Origin: Armillaria gallica
Taxonomy: Eukaryota > Basidiomycota > Agaricomycetes > Agaricales > Physalacriaceae
DNA: 64,000 bases
NCBI GenBank assembly: GCA_037576215.1
Contig: JBANDB010000005.1
Span: forward strand, 806,001-870,000
Direction: 5' to 3'
Below the pieces are notes generated by a model that saw nothing but the letters and a program-made list of their open reading frames with translations, did no database searches and was not told the origin of the DNA. Shown in pieces: positions 33,929 through 44,789 of the stretch. The first letter of the stretch is position 1. Every line of letters starts with the position of its first letter. The position numbers and the translations under genes were made by a program.

Positions 33929-35321
33929 TGATGAGCCTCCAGGCTCTGTACACTCATAAATTTGCGGATCTATAATGATCTAGTGATATTCTTCCCCTTC
34001 TGAACCGCCATATCAAAGCACAGCCATGATTGTCAGGCACTTTAATCCTGAATCCTATTATGCAACTCTAATGACAAGTTAGCAAACTATAATAATTCGC
34101 TACAGTCAGCAGCAGTTAAAGCCTTACCAAGGCTGTTTACTTTGCACAGTTCATGGCTTAGTAAATGCACAGAAAGTTCGCGTTGCAGCAGCATTGCACA
34201 GTAACTGAAGCTACATGCACAGTTATGCACAGCCATGCACAGTTGCGTAGTTCTTAAAGTTGCACAGCTGCTGACAGATCTCAACTCAGCATTAGTAAGA
34301 AAAGGACAAGAATACTCTATTGCACAGTAAATAGTTTGCTTGTGTTGCGAATTAACAGGGCAAGGACAAATGTAGCTTACATACAAGTAATTCTCAAAGT
34401 AGTATAAAAGTAGCTAACTAAAAGTACGAAAGGAGGAGGAGAAGGAGATGAACCTCAAGGGAAGTACTTGCCCACAAGTACATTACCTTACACACCTCCT
34501 AGATCCGATACACACACCCGAAGTTATTGCTTCTCTACTGTTCATTAGAGAAATAACACTTAGCGAACTTTCCCTTTGCTAATACAGTTACCTATAACTT
34601 CACGTGCTTACCTCTTCTCCAAAAATTTCGCTAGGAAACCTTTACTGGTTACCCTTGCGAAGCATCCTCGACGTTTTAAGTTCGCTTACATACCTGTGCA
34701 CTTTAAAGAGCAATCCAAAGCTAGGATTGAAGCCCTTTAGCCACTAACAACCCAGTACTACCGTTTCTGAACTTAGGAAACAACACCACTTAACTCTTAT
34801 AGAGTTAGACACCTTGGGGCCTTAGCTACCTTTCTCATAGAAGAGAAAGTTCGCTACCCTTGCCCTTTTAATTCGACTCAAGATTAGTACTGACTTGCTT
34901 GATATTAGGATCATTTAGAGCTATATCTTGCTTGCATGTACTTTATCTTGGACAAAACCTCGCTCACATCTAGAGCACCAGCTTCGTTAACTCACATAGA
35001 GTTCCCCAACCAAATCCGCAGCTAGGATTTCGACACCAAATAGTTCACGCCGCATCTAGGTCGCCCCCACTCAGCATACACCCACGTTTACACACCTTTT
35101 CCCTTCCAGGAAAGTTCACGTACATACTTTGAGCCTCTGAACAGCCTTCAGAGAATCATAACAAAGCGTAGCAACACGTCGCTACACCACCAGGAAGCTA
35201 CAGTCATCGCATGGAGGTGCAAGACTAGACTCGCTAGAACCTGCCTTCAGATTCTGTGTTTGATTACACTAGCCATTACAGGTCTTGTGTTTTCTGCCCG
35301 CAGGAATCTCTAGGTTCATCA
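33929..35321 (-). mobile_element. 5' LTR of the gypsy element
   Basis: Read on the minus strand it begins TGATGAACCTAGAGATTCC at 35321 and ends CAGAGCCTGGAGGCTCATCA at 33929, directly followed by gag. The ends match the 1.7 kb solo LTR family but the interior is largely different and shorter (1393 bp), so it is a related lineage. Its left edge in the host is the sequence GCGT. Confidence 0.75.
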
Positions 35322-35528
35322 GCGTGGTAAGGGTGGGTAGAAGTGTGCCGGTGGTGGCTGCTGTGGGATGACATGGTTTATAGCAGGTGGGGGGTAGGTC
35401 TGTTGATTATGAATACAAGGGATTACTCTGTAATGAAATAACACTGCTAGCACAATGGCTGCTGCAAAGAGCGCAGTACCGATTCTGAGGTATACTGCAG
35501 ACAAGAGGATTTCGAGAGTTGTCGACAT
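35322..35528 (-). pseudogene. small single-TM protein exon truncated by LTR
   Basis: ATG at 35528 opens a frame with MSTTLEILLSAVYLRIG, then a hydrophobic helix TALFAAAIVLAVLFHY (about residues 18-34), then a proline-rich tail (QTYPPPAINHVIPQQPPP). The stop is formed by the first bases of the gypsy LTR (TGATGAACC), so the original C-terminus is lost. It looks like a type II or tail-exposed membrane protein. The rest of the gene is not found at the other end of the truncated element. Confidence 0.5.
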
Positions 35529-35569
35529 GTAGGCTCTGGTTAAGGAGCAAGGGAAAGCTTTGAGCTAAT

Positions 35570-35992
35570 TATTAAACCTGAACTCCTATCAAGGATAAAC
35601 AATGGCTGTCTCATGTTTGGGCAGTCACCGATGAGTTTCTCAATGATAGGTGAACCAGCTAAGTCTTAGGCTCTTAGTGATGAATTAAGCAATAGTTTCG
35701 GTATAGATTAAAGTTAGCTTGAAGCTGGGGTACATACAGTGAGAGCTACTACTTAAGTATTCGAAGTGAGGGTTCTAATAATAGACTGTGTAAAAAGGAT
35801 AAAGTTCATGAGCATATGCAGTTGGAGTAAGAATGTGTGAGAATGCAATAGCGAAGCGAGGTTGCGTGATAACAAAGAGATAACATGGGAATGTCATCCT
35901 GCTGCTTGGATACCCCTATGGTCAGCGGCCTGCCTAGTCTAGTTGTGAGAGATAAGATGAGATAGAGGCAAAAAATAAATAAATTGTAACAT
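35570..35992 (+). repeat. R4 repeat, copy 2 (423 bp)
   Basis: Same length and ends as 19140-19562. It lies just upstream of a viroplasmin-like gene; copy 1 lies 1.3 kb downstream of the other viroplasmin-like gene. Confidence 0.65.
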
Positions 35993-36061
35993 CCTACCTT
36001 TTTTTGAAAAGCAGAACTCAGCACTGAGAGCTCTCTGAGTACTGACTCTCTTGAGGACTCA

Positions 36062-36790
36062 TTGTCCCTGAGGCTCATCATCATCGACAGTGATGATGAA
36101 GAACCTCCCATGTCTCCTAAGGCTTCCTGGAATCCTGGAAGAAAAGGCAGGCCAGTTGGATCCCAACCCATCTCTCACGAAAATCTGATGCATGCTGTTT
36201 CCCTATCTACAGGACCCGACACCCCTGTGTCAAGGGAACGGGCTTGTCAACCATGAGCAACTATGAGGTTGGCAGGTCATGGTGATGGCTTCTATGTGGT
36301 CATGAATGGACATATAATGGGGGTGTTCAACTCTTGGTATGGCGAAGAAATGTATTCTAGCTTGCTGCTTAACTGTTTGCAAGGAATCTTACTGAGGGGT
36401 TGTATTCTGGCTTCCCACACCAGTCATATCCCAAATTCCCCTCTCTCAGGGATGCCCTGGTGACCTGGGATGAAACTGGGTCGAACCAGGAGATCGGGTA
36501 TCCTGCAGATCATTGTTCCAATCAAAGCCAGTATGGTCCTGAGTGGGTAAGATCTCAGCAACACACCACAGCCAAGTTTTATTGGGTAGTGGTGAAGGGG
36601 CATGTTCCAGGATTGTATAACACCTTGTAAGTTCTCTCCTCTGCTGTGTTTGAAGTCTGTGATTGATTTTATTGCCAAGTGACGAAGCTGTTCTTGGTGT
36701 GGGTGATGGAATGCGTGAGGTTGTTGTCACTCAGGATGAAGACATTGCTTCTCACCTTTTTGATGATTTTATCAGTTCAGAAGATGTAGT
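36062..36790 (+). CDS. RNase H1 N-terminal/viroplasmin-like protein
   Basis: Exon 1 from about 36062 encodes an acidic serine-rich leader (IIIDSDDEEPPMSPK). A second exon near 36263 gives DGFYVVMNGHIMGVFNSW, a good match to the viroplasmin/RNase H1 N-terminal motif (YxVxxGxxxGVxxSW). After a short intron the second half follows (GLYSGFPHQSYPKF, then SLRDALVTWDE), matching the expected G...F and helix. A second domain starts with AKFYWVVVKGHVPGLYNTL before a GTAAG donor at about 36628. Two domains in tandem match the 17.2 kb relic. Role in the fungus unknown; the fold binds RNA/DNA duplexes in RNase H1. Exact exons are uncertain. Confidence 0.5.
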
Positions 36791-37023
36791 CTCAGTATAG
36801 TTGTAAAGACATGACACTATGCCTTGACCCTGAATTTGACCTGTCTCAGATCTCCAACACATGGCACAGATAGAAGCTTGGTAATGAAGTACTCTAACAA
36901 GTAGCTTGAGGAACTACATGTGGATCCAGACTATCTATGCAGAATAAGACTCTGCTTTCTGTTCTGCAATCCACATTGTTCAAGTGCTGTGTGTACCTCA
37001 ATTCAAGGTTGAATGCTTTGAGG

Positions 37024-38237
37024 TAAGGCATAGCACGGATGCATCCGCGGATGGATCCGGATCCGTCCTGCGGATATTAGGTTACCTCATAGGTGATATC
37101 CGCATCCGCAGGTGTGGCTGTGCTCGGATATCCGCATCCGTGGCATCCGCACTGCAGATATCCGTGTATGAGCAGATACCTGCAGATACCCACAGGTACA
37201 TGTGGAGTTATTCATTGTTTCTGCTGTTGCAATACATATAGTCTATAGTGATACAATTTTGTCTATTCTTTCAATGTCAATAAACCCCAAATCCATGTAC
37301 AAAAGTGCCAAAAACTGTACAAAAGGCCAAAATGTTAGTCCTAGAGGATAAGAAACGGACTTTGTGAGCAAACTGACACCATAATCGTATGCTGCGGCTC
37401 ATAAAACCCCCAAACGATGTCATTGCATAATATTAGAACGGTCACAAAAAATCTGATCAGCAGAGACACTTAATAAGGGGGTAGGGGGGGAATCATGAAG
37501 ACTGTGGGGCAACAGATAGTTCTGATACTTTGGGAATGGTATACGTTGATTTGTGAGCATAAATATCATATAAACGACACCTCACTGTACCTGAAAAGTG
37601 GAACATTAAGCAGTACAGAGGAGGACCATTTCAGTGGGATGTCTAAATGATCTCTTCATAACTTTATGATTATGTGGCCGATGTTCATGGAACTTAGAGC
37701 GTCGAACTCAATCATTATAAGGCATGATTGTACCACGACGCCTTCCCAATATACTGAGATGCGAAATACTTAAGTAATATGTAGATATATAGTCAATGTG
37801 ATGGCTCTTTTGAGCCAGGATTCGCTCCGATCATAGATCGGACACCGGAATCGGATTCTACGCCTCCGAAAACACTAGGACGCCTACTTCACGATGCATT
37901 AATAATGGAAACTAAGCGAAACGAAATTAAATGAAACAAAGAAAAGCAGATATTAGAGCTTTGGATGCTTGTTGCGGCCTAGGATCGTCTCCGATTGTAA
38001 ATCGGACACCGGATTCGGATTCTACGACCTCGAAAACCCCCAGGTACACGACGACAATAGTATTGGTCTGGCGGATGCAGATATCCGCAGGTACAGAACA
38101 AAATCCAGGATAGTGGATCCGCATCCGGCGGCTGCGGATGCTGGCGTGCGGATGCCAAAAATAGATCCGGACCGTGGATATTATGACAGATATCCGTTCA
38201 GGTATCCGCGGTCCATCCGGATCCGTGCTATGCCTTA
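37024..38237. mobile_element. hAT-type non-autonomous element, 1214 bp
   Basis: Terminal inverted repeats TAAGGCATAGCACGGAT on both ends and a perfect 8 bp target duplication CTTTGAGG (37016-37023, 38238-38245), diagnostic of hAT-class insertion. Both ends are dense in ATCCGCATCCG/GCGGATATCC motifs, typical of subterminal transposase-binding repeats. The interior has a direct repeat of about 60 bp (37816-37880 and 37980-38045). No transposase frame. Confidence 0.92.
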
Positions 38238-38245
38238 CTTTGAGG

Positions 38246-39171
38246 ATTCTTCCACCTTTTGTGACAGTCTAACCTTTGTTCTCCTGTCCCCTGATGTTCC
38301 TTTGAAGCTCTTGAGTACAGCAGCTTCCTCATGCAAATGGATCCCTTTAAGTGCTGATGTTTGGGGAGTGGACATGGACTAAAGATTTTCCCTTGCAGGT
38401 GACTTAAGACATCACAAATGCTTCCAGTTCAATACAGATGCTTTGAAATGGGTGCTTTCTCTACAATACATGTTAAGCATATAATTCAATTACCAATCCT
38501 GAAAAGGAAATAATGATATCAGAGTTTAAATACATTGCCAATAAATCCGAATTTACCTGTCGAGCTTGACAAGTCTCATGTGCCTTCAGAGCTTTACCCA
38601 GATGTTATGTCTGCTTGGGCTCTTGAGGCATTGGACTTATATTACTGCTGATGTTTGACTACTATGTCCTGTTCTTCCCCAGCTTCTTGTGTCTTCAAAA
38701 CCTGTGCTCCAAGTACGGCTGCGAATGAAAACACCATCATGATATGGGATCTTTGTAACAATATGACACTTTGAAATAACTTGCTGAAGGATTGTTCCTT
38801 ATCTCCATCACATCATCTACCATGCAAGTAAGGTCCCAGTCAAGATGTGCTAAAGCTCCAACCTTCGCCCTGAGCCCTACACCTTGATTCTCGATTGGCC
38901 TCCCAGCACGCTTTGATCATTGTTTGGGAAGACCTTCACCCAGGGGTGAGATTGGATTGAGTCTACGTCTCCCTGGGATGTGAATAATTGAACTACAGAG
39001 TCATTACCCATTCTGACATTGTAGCACCAGATTTATTGACAAAACACTAGTCATCACCATGCCTACAGGAAAATACAAATGCCTCAATGACACTCATGGC
39101 TTTAGCAATGGTATGGATTTTGCATGTGATACTATTTGGATACATCTTGATTTGAAAACAAAAATATAGTT
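38246..39171. other. no firm gene; possible exon start
   Basis: Continues the sequence split by the hAT element. A possible start ATGCCTACAGGAAAATAC at about 39060 with a following GTATGG donor resembles 19005, but no full frame is supported. Confidence 0.3.
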
Positions 39172-40883
39172 CTAAGGCATGGTATCGACATGCTTTAGAA
39201 AGTGAATCAGCTCCAGCCTGAATGCCACTCCAGCAATGTTTGATTTCCAGAAGGGTGCATCAGTGGCAGGAAGTATCATTTGAGTGATTAACAACCATGC
39301 AAACAATGCACAGAACACACTGGAATCGACACTGCTGTATTTGGGAACCTTGTAATGGTCAGTATGATGAAAGTACACTTCATCTTCAACGTACAGGATC
39401 AAAAGACCTATACTCCCACTTCTTTTTAGGATCAGCTGACTTATCAAACATTGCCCCATAAGACTAACATTTATTAGTCATATAACAGGTAACAGTCAAA
39501 GATGGAGAATACCTTCATGATATCTCCATGTTGCTTTTGCCACCCATCATGTTTCACACCATCAAGGAGGTAGATGCGCTTATCATGGATATTCATCATC
39601 AAGATGACCCAATAATCGTTTCCTATGTGGTGTGGCATAACACCCAGAAAAGTCTTCGTTATGTCGACAGGGAGCAATTCTGACGAAATACCAATACAGA
39701 ACCATCTCGACTAGCCTCTAGCAATTATCATTAGATTGAAGATGGTCTTTATCAGATTCATGCTGAATGGCTGTGTATAGGAGGTCAGGAGGGGTTGAAG
39801 ATCATCTGCTGTGAGTATATGCTCTCTGCATAGTTGTTTATCACTTGTATCCAAGATGAGACACTGAAAACAGTGAGCACTTATACCAATATTGGTGATA
39901 CTATTGGGTACCTGGCCATCCAAGCCTCTCTCACATTTATCTATGATGACATAGCACTCAGTGGCAGAACGTTAAGGGAGAAACCTGTTTCTTACCCATG
40001 ACAAAATACTCTTGCCAAACAGTGCACCAACCTTCAATAGTCCATGGGTCGGATGAGTATAGTTTCTCATAAGTCAGACCTGTACCTTTTATGTGTTGTT
40101 ATAAAAGACTGGTGTAAAACAGGTAAACTCACCTTCAACCTTGGCAGTTCCTGCACCCATTTTATCGTCGCAATCCATTGCATCGGGATTGTTCACCTTT
40201 AAAGCAGACTGTTGCGACATACTGATCGCAGGACTTGAAGAAGGCAGGGCCTCTGCCTCATCAACATCCATTACAGCATTATCAGACATGTTGATGGTTG
40301 ATGCTTCCGAGATACTGGATGCAGGAATGAGGGCAAACGAGGCCTCTCCCCCACCCAAGTTGACATCGGTATTCATCACATCGCTATTGGACATGTTTAT
40401 AGTTGACTCTTCTGATGATGCAGGAATTTGGGCAACCCGACCCTTTCTTGGCTTAGGTGGATGGTATTCTTTGCCATCCGCATCACCACCACTCTCCAGG
40501 GAGGTCAAATTTCGAATCAAAGTTGAATGGTCACATTGACTGGACTTACCGTCCTGGTCATCATCTTCTTCTTCCTCATGTTCCAAGTCAAAGTCTGTAA
40601 ATTCAATCGAGTTCCACATCTTTCGCAATTTGCCAATGTCTAACAAAAAAAATATCATCTAGGAAAAGAGAGTTCAGAGAAACGACATACCACTGATATT
40701 TCCAGACCGTGTGACCACAAATCGTGGTTTAAAATGCATCCATTGCTTTCTCTCCTTCTTATATGCCTTGATGAACTCTTTGGTGACATTGGTATTCATG
40801 AAACTTTTCATGGCCTCCCAGACCTGCTTGATCAGAACCTTAGCATCTAACGGCCACTCACCCTGGCATTCATCCTTCACTTT
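39172..40883 (-). pseudogene. JmjC-like/Ulp1-like host gene, 3' part beyond the LINE
   Basis: Directly continues the frame cut at 51988. Exon 40883-40690: VKDE, then CQGEWPLDAKVLIKQVWEAM and FVVTRSGNIS. After a 50 nt intron: DIGKLRKMWNSIEFTDFD, then a long acidic, serine-rich stretch (40650-40140). Further exons read EGLTYEKLYSSDPWTIEGW and ILTADDLQPLLTSYTQPFSM, then a Ulp1/C48-like domain: LLPVDITKTFLGVM, NDYWVILMMNIHDKRIYLLD (39660-39570) and KYSSVDSSVFCALFAWL (39350-39290). In Ulp1 the triad lies in HW, D and DCG; here HW reads YW and DCG reads DSS, so only the Asp remains. A TAG splits the frame near 39711. It may be a separate gene downstream, but exon phases link it to the JmjC part. 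Confidence 0.6.
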
Positions 40884-40895
40884 TTTTTTTTTTTT
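40869..40895 (+). other. LINE target duplication (left) and poly(A) tail
   Basis: TTCATCCTTCACTTT (40869-40883) repeats at 51988-52002; it is followed by a T run (40881-40895), the poly(A) tail of the minus-strand LINE. This marks target-primed insertion. Confidence 0.92.
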
Positions 40896-41060
40896 GTGAG
40901 TGTTGCAAAAATTACATAGCGGTCTGCAATTAACTAAGTTAATCCGGAGAGCTCGCTTGGGTGGGGGGCGTGCCCCTAGGTTGGATCAAGAATAGAACTG
41001 AGACAATAAGGCCAAAAACCAGGGGATCTACACAGGGAAATGCTATTACACACAACTATA

Positions 41061-41651
41061 AGATAGAGGACACCAGGTTCCGGCATGTGTTATGTAATCA
41101 GTCACGTGATGGACAAAATCACTGTTCGAAAAAATTTTCGAAATTTTCATCGTATTTATGCGTCTTGGTGGCCCATTCACAGCATAAGATGGGTTGAGAT
41201 GTACTTATAAGACCACCCAAGACCATCCCTAAACCAAAAAAATTGGTCTCTGAGAAATCAGTGATAGGTGTGCAGGCAGGCCACAGCAGGTGGGAGGGCG
41301 GGATTAGTAGGTGGGAGGCATGTGGGAGGATGGGTGATAGCGGACCGCTCCAAATTGTCATGTGACTGGACAAATTTGTATCCGAGAAAAAGGTGAAAAT
41401 TTTTCCGATGATACCAGTGGACTGTAAATATAAAAAGAAGCACTTTTGCACAAAAAAAGTATTTTGCCTTCTGCTCATCCAAAAATAGGTATTTTTTGAA
41501 TCAGTCTTCAGCCAAATGTACCTAATGACGAGAAGAATCATTTTCTGGTGTTACAATTTTTCTCCATGATGATGTCACAGAGGAGATATGGTGACATGTT
41601 TCGCTTACACATGCTTACATAACACATGCCGGATCCGGATGTCCTCTATCT
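41061..41651. mobile_element. TA-flanked MITE in LINE 3' UTR
   Basis: A 591 bp element with inverted ends AGATAGAGGACA...CCGGCATGTGTTATGTAA, flanked by TA on both sides (41059-41060, 41652-41653), as for Tc1/mariner or PIF-like elements. No transposase. The long minus frame inside (41119-41541) is probably chance. Confidence 0.8.
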
Positions 41652-41657
41652 TACTTG

Positions 41658-43037
41658 TTAGTGTGGGGCTCTGTGCCTTCCGCATGGCCTCTTTCGGCCC
41701 GGCACTATACCCACTAAAACCCCGCTCTGGTCCGTCCAGTCCTCCGGCAATGCCTCCTCGTTATCTAGTGTGCCCCTCCATGTTGAGAGGACTGTCTTCT
41801 TTTTCAGCGCCTTGGATCCATATCTGCTGTTATTAACTAGAAGTCAGTCTATTGTCAGGCACTTGTTCATCGCATCGATCCACATATTTCGGATCTCATC
41901 ATCTGTGTGCCATTTTTCTGGTGTGTCATCTCCTCATTGAATATGCCTCTGACATTGGATCTTCCATATCATGTGTACAGTTTCCATTATCAGGATACGC
42001 TACAATCGTGTTGCTGCAAGGTTGACTCCTCCCTCAGGCATCTTGATCTGTATCAGTGTCGCCCCTAGCGCAACCCCATATGTTGGTGTAATCCAATCGC
42101 AACCTGTCTTCTCCCATAGCTGTTTCACTATGCCCCACAGAGAGGCTTGCCCAGCAACAGTGCATTCAAGCAGAATGTGCTCCATAGTCTCCATCACTTC
42201 ACAGCCAGGGCATTCCCCACGTTTAGAGTATTGGGGGCCTAGCCATTCCCAGAATGTCCCTATCTTAAAGGTGCACTGCAATGCTTTCCACAGAAAGCCT
42301 CGTATTGGTCTTGAGATGTCCTTACTTCGGATCGACTTCCATAACCTCGATGGTGGGGGTTCAACCCCGTTTATTTCCCTTATTGTTGCCATAACACATT
42401 TGACCGCTACCTTAGTAGATGATCTCTCGGTGATCTCCTTTGTGGCTCGTAGGAGTCTATATGCTTGACTTTGAGTCAGTGTTGATAGCTTTGCTCCATC
42501 AACTTGGAATTTGTGGTCGACCTCAACATTGGCTGAGACTGCGTCATCCTCCTCTAAGAGTGCTCCTCGTCCGGCTAGCTCATCAGCTCCTTCATTTCCT
42601 GCGACCCCGCTGTGACCTTTTACCCACTGGAAGTACACTGGGGCTCTGCACTGCCTGAGAGCAGCAATGGTAGCTTTCCATACATCACTATTCGATATCC
42701 CTATCCAGTTTCTGTCTTCCCAGTGCTTTAGATGGAAGCATAGTCCTTCTATGACATACTTCGAGTCTGTTATTGTCATTATAGCTTCATCTTCCAAGGC
42801 GGCAAGGACTCGTTCCAGGACAGCCCGGATTTCAGCTACGTTATTTGTTTGGTTTGGTCCTGGTAGCCGTATGAAGATGTTTCTGTCATCGTCATCTCCA
42901 AACCACACACCAGCCCCCACATGGGCATCGGCCATACCATTATCATAGGCACTTCCATCTGTATATGCGATAGAGATCGCAACGTTTCCAGTTCCATCCA
43001 TGTCGGTATTTTGTCTGACCGCAGGGCTAAGACACGT
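41658..43037 (-). pseudogene. LINE ORF2 C-terminus: RNase H and tail domain
   Basis: RNase H (about 42960-42560): SIAYTDGSAYDNGMADAH (D), NNVAEIRAVLERVL (E), TITDSKYVIEGL (D), VKGHSGVAGNEGADELAGRG (H and D): all catalytic positions present. Downstream is a cysteine block, CPGCEVMETMEHILLEC, then a conserved tail (VHMIWKIQCQRHI, then IRNMWIDAMNKCLTID, then SKALKKKTVLSTWRG, then ALPEDWTDQSGVLVGI). The tail is interrupted at 42000 (TAG), 41934 (TGA) and 41844 (TGA) and ends with TAA at 41658. The RNase H removes RNA from the hybrid during target-primed reverse transcription. Confidence 0.85.
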
Positions 43038-44789
43038 TGATGAGCCTAGACTTCCGTGGCAACGGCAACACCCAAAACTCGGTGAGAGCTTAGGCAATTA
43101 ACGTAGCAACACAGCAATCAAGGCAATATGTTTGTGAGTGGTTCAGTGCACCTCTGTGCGGTCAATTCCTCAATAACGCAAGATACACTGCGACTTTTCA
43201 GTCAGCGAAGTAGTACTCTTGGTCAAGGAGTACTAATAGACATTGGCTGTAAGCCGGGAAGGATCTTGATAAACGAGAAGGGACAGAATCTGGTATGACG
43301 AATTGAATACCAAGAAACCGTGATGGAAACTGCGAAAAAGATCTAGAGACCACGAAAATGGGTCTAGAAATCGTAGCAACGGTCGAGAAATCGTGGGGAG
43401 GGACTGGGAATCGTGGGGCAGGACTAGAAATCGTTGCGATGCTCTAGTAATCGTGGGTGAGGACGAGTAATCGTGTGGAAGGACTGGTAATCGTAGCAAT
43501 GAGCTAGAAATCGTAGCAATGAGCTAGAAATCGTGGGGATGGACTGTAAAACGTGGGGAAGGACTAGAAAACGTTGCGATGCTCTAGTAATCGTGGCAAT
43601 GGACTAGAAGACGTCGAAATAGCCTAGTAAACGTGGCTTGGGGTGTACCTAATATTGTGAGTCGAAACAATAGCAATAAACATACGGAGACTGCAAGAAA
43701 CTGGTAGAAATCGTAGCAACTGAGGTGCTGAGTGGGGTGCTGTGGCAATAGATGCATGGCAACTCCGAACAATGATAAAGACGAGGGTGATCCTATGGAG
43801 CTGAACTGGGCCTATACGGAGGCAATACTGAACTGGGTGCTGAAAACGATGGCGATGTAGAAGGTGAAAGTGATGAAACAATCCTATGTGGTGAAAGTGA
43901 AGCGATGTTGTGGCATTAAAAGACAAAAGCAAGTTATTGACGCAAGATTTCATGTATTGGTGCAACCAACAACGTTTAAAGAGTAAAGCAAGCGGTGGGG
44001 AATAACTTGGAGTAACCATAGCTGACTGGTAATGCTGTAGCCTCGTCAACTGGGTAAGAACTAGCTCTAAAAATGCGGTATCTACCTAGTTTTTATACTA
44101 CAAGTACGATTTTATAAATAGAATATTCTTCGGAGCCTTAGTAAGGCTGTAAGTCCTTGGCTTTTGTAATAGCCGTAGTAAACATATGGTATCTGTGGTT
44201 CTAAAGTAACAGCAAGTCCTTGACGTTGCCATGTATGGATGCGAACCGTGTGGTTTTATTGAGTGATGAGCGGATCATAAGGTGCTGTGTAGCTGCGGAT
44301 TATTGAGCTGCAGTTGCCGTGCTGAGGTGTATGCATGGGGCAATGATAATTCAAAGTCTTGGCACTGTAACAGCCTTAGTAAACGCGGTCTATAGTTGCT
44401 GTAGCTGTAATTATCGTAGCTGGGAGGGTACTCGCGTCAATCACATCATTTCATTAAATGATTGATGGGCACATCAACTAGTGCTTCTGAGTGATATAGC
44501 AACCCCGTTTTAGGATGATTGTCGATCAAAGGTGCCTTGCCGTGATGGGATACGGTAATTGTGATGCGAGGCGAGCTGGGAAGAATAACGGACTGCATGA
44601 GGAGTGGATGTCACGGTTTTAGGATTGTATCTGGGTTTTTGTGGCCTATACTGCGAAAATCCGTGGTATTATTGAGAGTTGGCAGTGTTATGGAGTGTGT
44701 GAGGGTTGTAATGGCGTCGTTTCGAAGGTATTGGGTGATGGATGGCTAAATCTGCGAATTCTGAGCGTACAGAGCCTGGAAGCTCATCA
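43038..44789 (+). mobile_element. solo LTR, TGATGAGCC family, subfamily II, inside the LINE
   Basis: A 1752 bp LTR with 4 bp target duplication ACGT (43034-43037, 44790-44793). Its removal rejoins LINE ORF2 (FTLGWDT to CLSPAVRQNTDMDG). Close relative of the LTR at 29486-31217. Confidence 0.92.
43310..43640 (+). repeat. minisatellite within the LTR
   Basis: Tandem units of about 20 bp, core CTAGAAATCGTRGCAATG, with most CG dinucleotides still present; compare 29760-30060. Confidence 0.7.

Larger units (their letters stand above)
24954..35321 (-). mobile_element. chromodomain Ty3/gypsy retrotransposon, 3'-truncated
   Basis: Order on the minus strand: 5' LTR (35321-33929), gag, protease, reverse transcriptase, RNase H, integrase, chromodomain. 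This is the Metaviridae order with the chromovirus C-terminus. All ORFs contain stops. A solo LTR (29486-31217) sits inside gag-pol. The 3' LTR is absent: sequence past the chromodomain stop runs about 60 bp into R2 copy C. It is therefore a dead, truncated copy. Confidence 0.9.

Noticed and set aside
41119..41541. 140-residue frame inside the MITE
   Set aside because: No domain, lies wholly between TIRs, and is not long enough to be a transposase.
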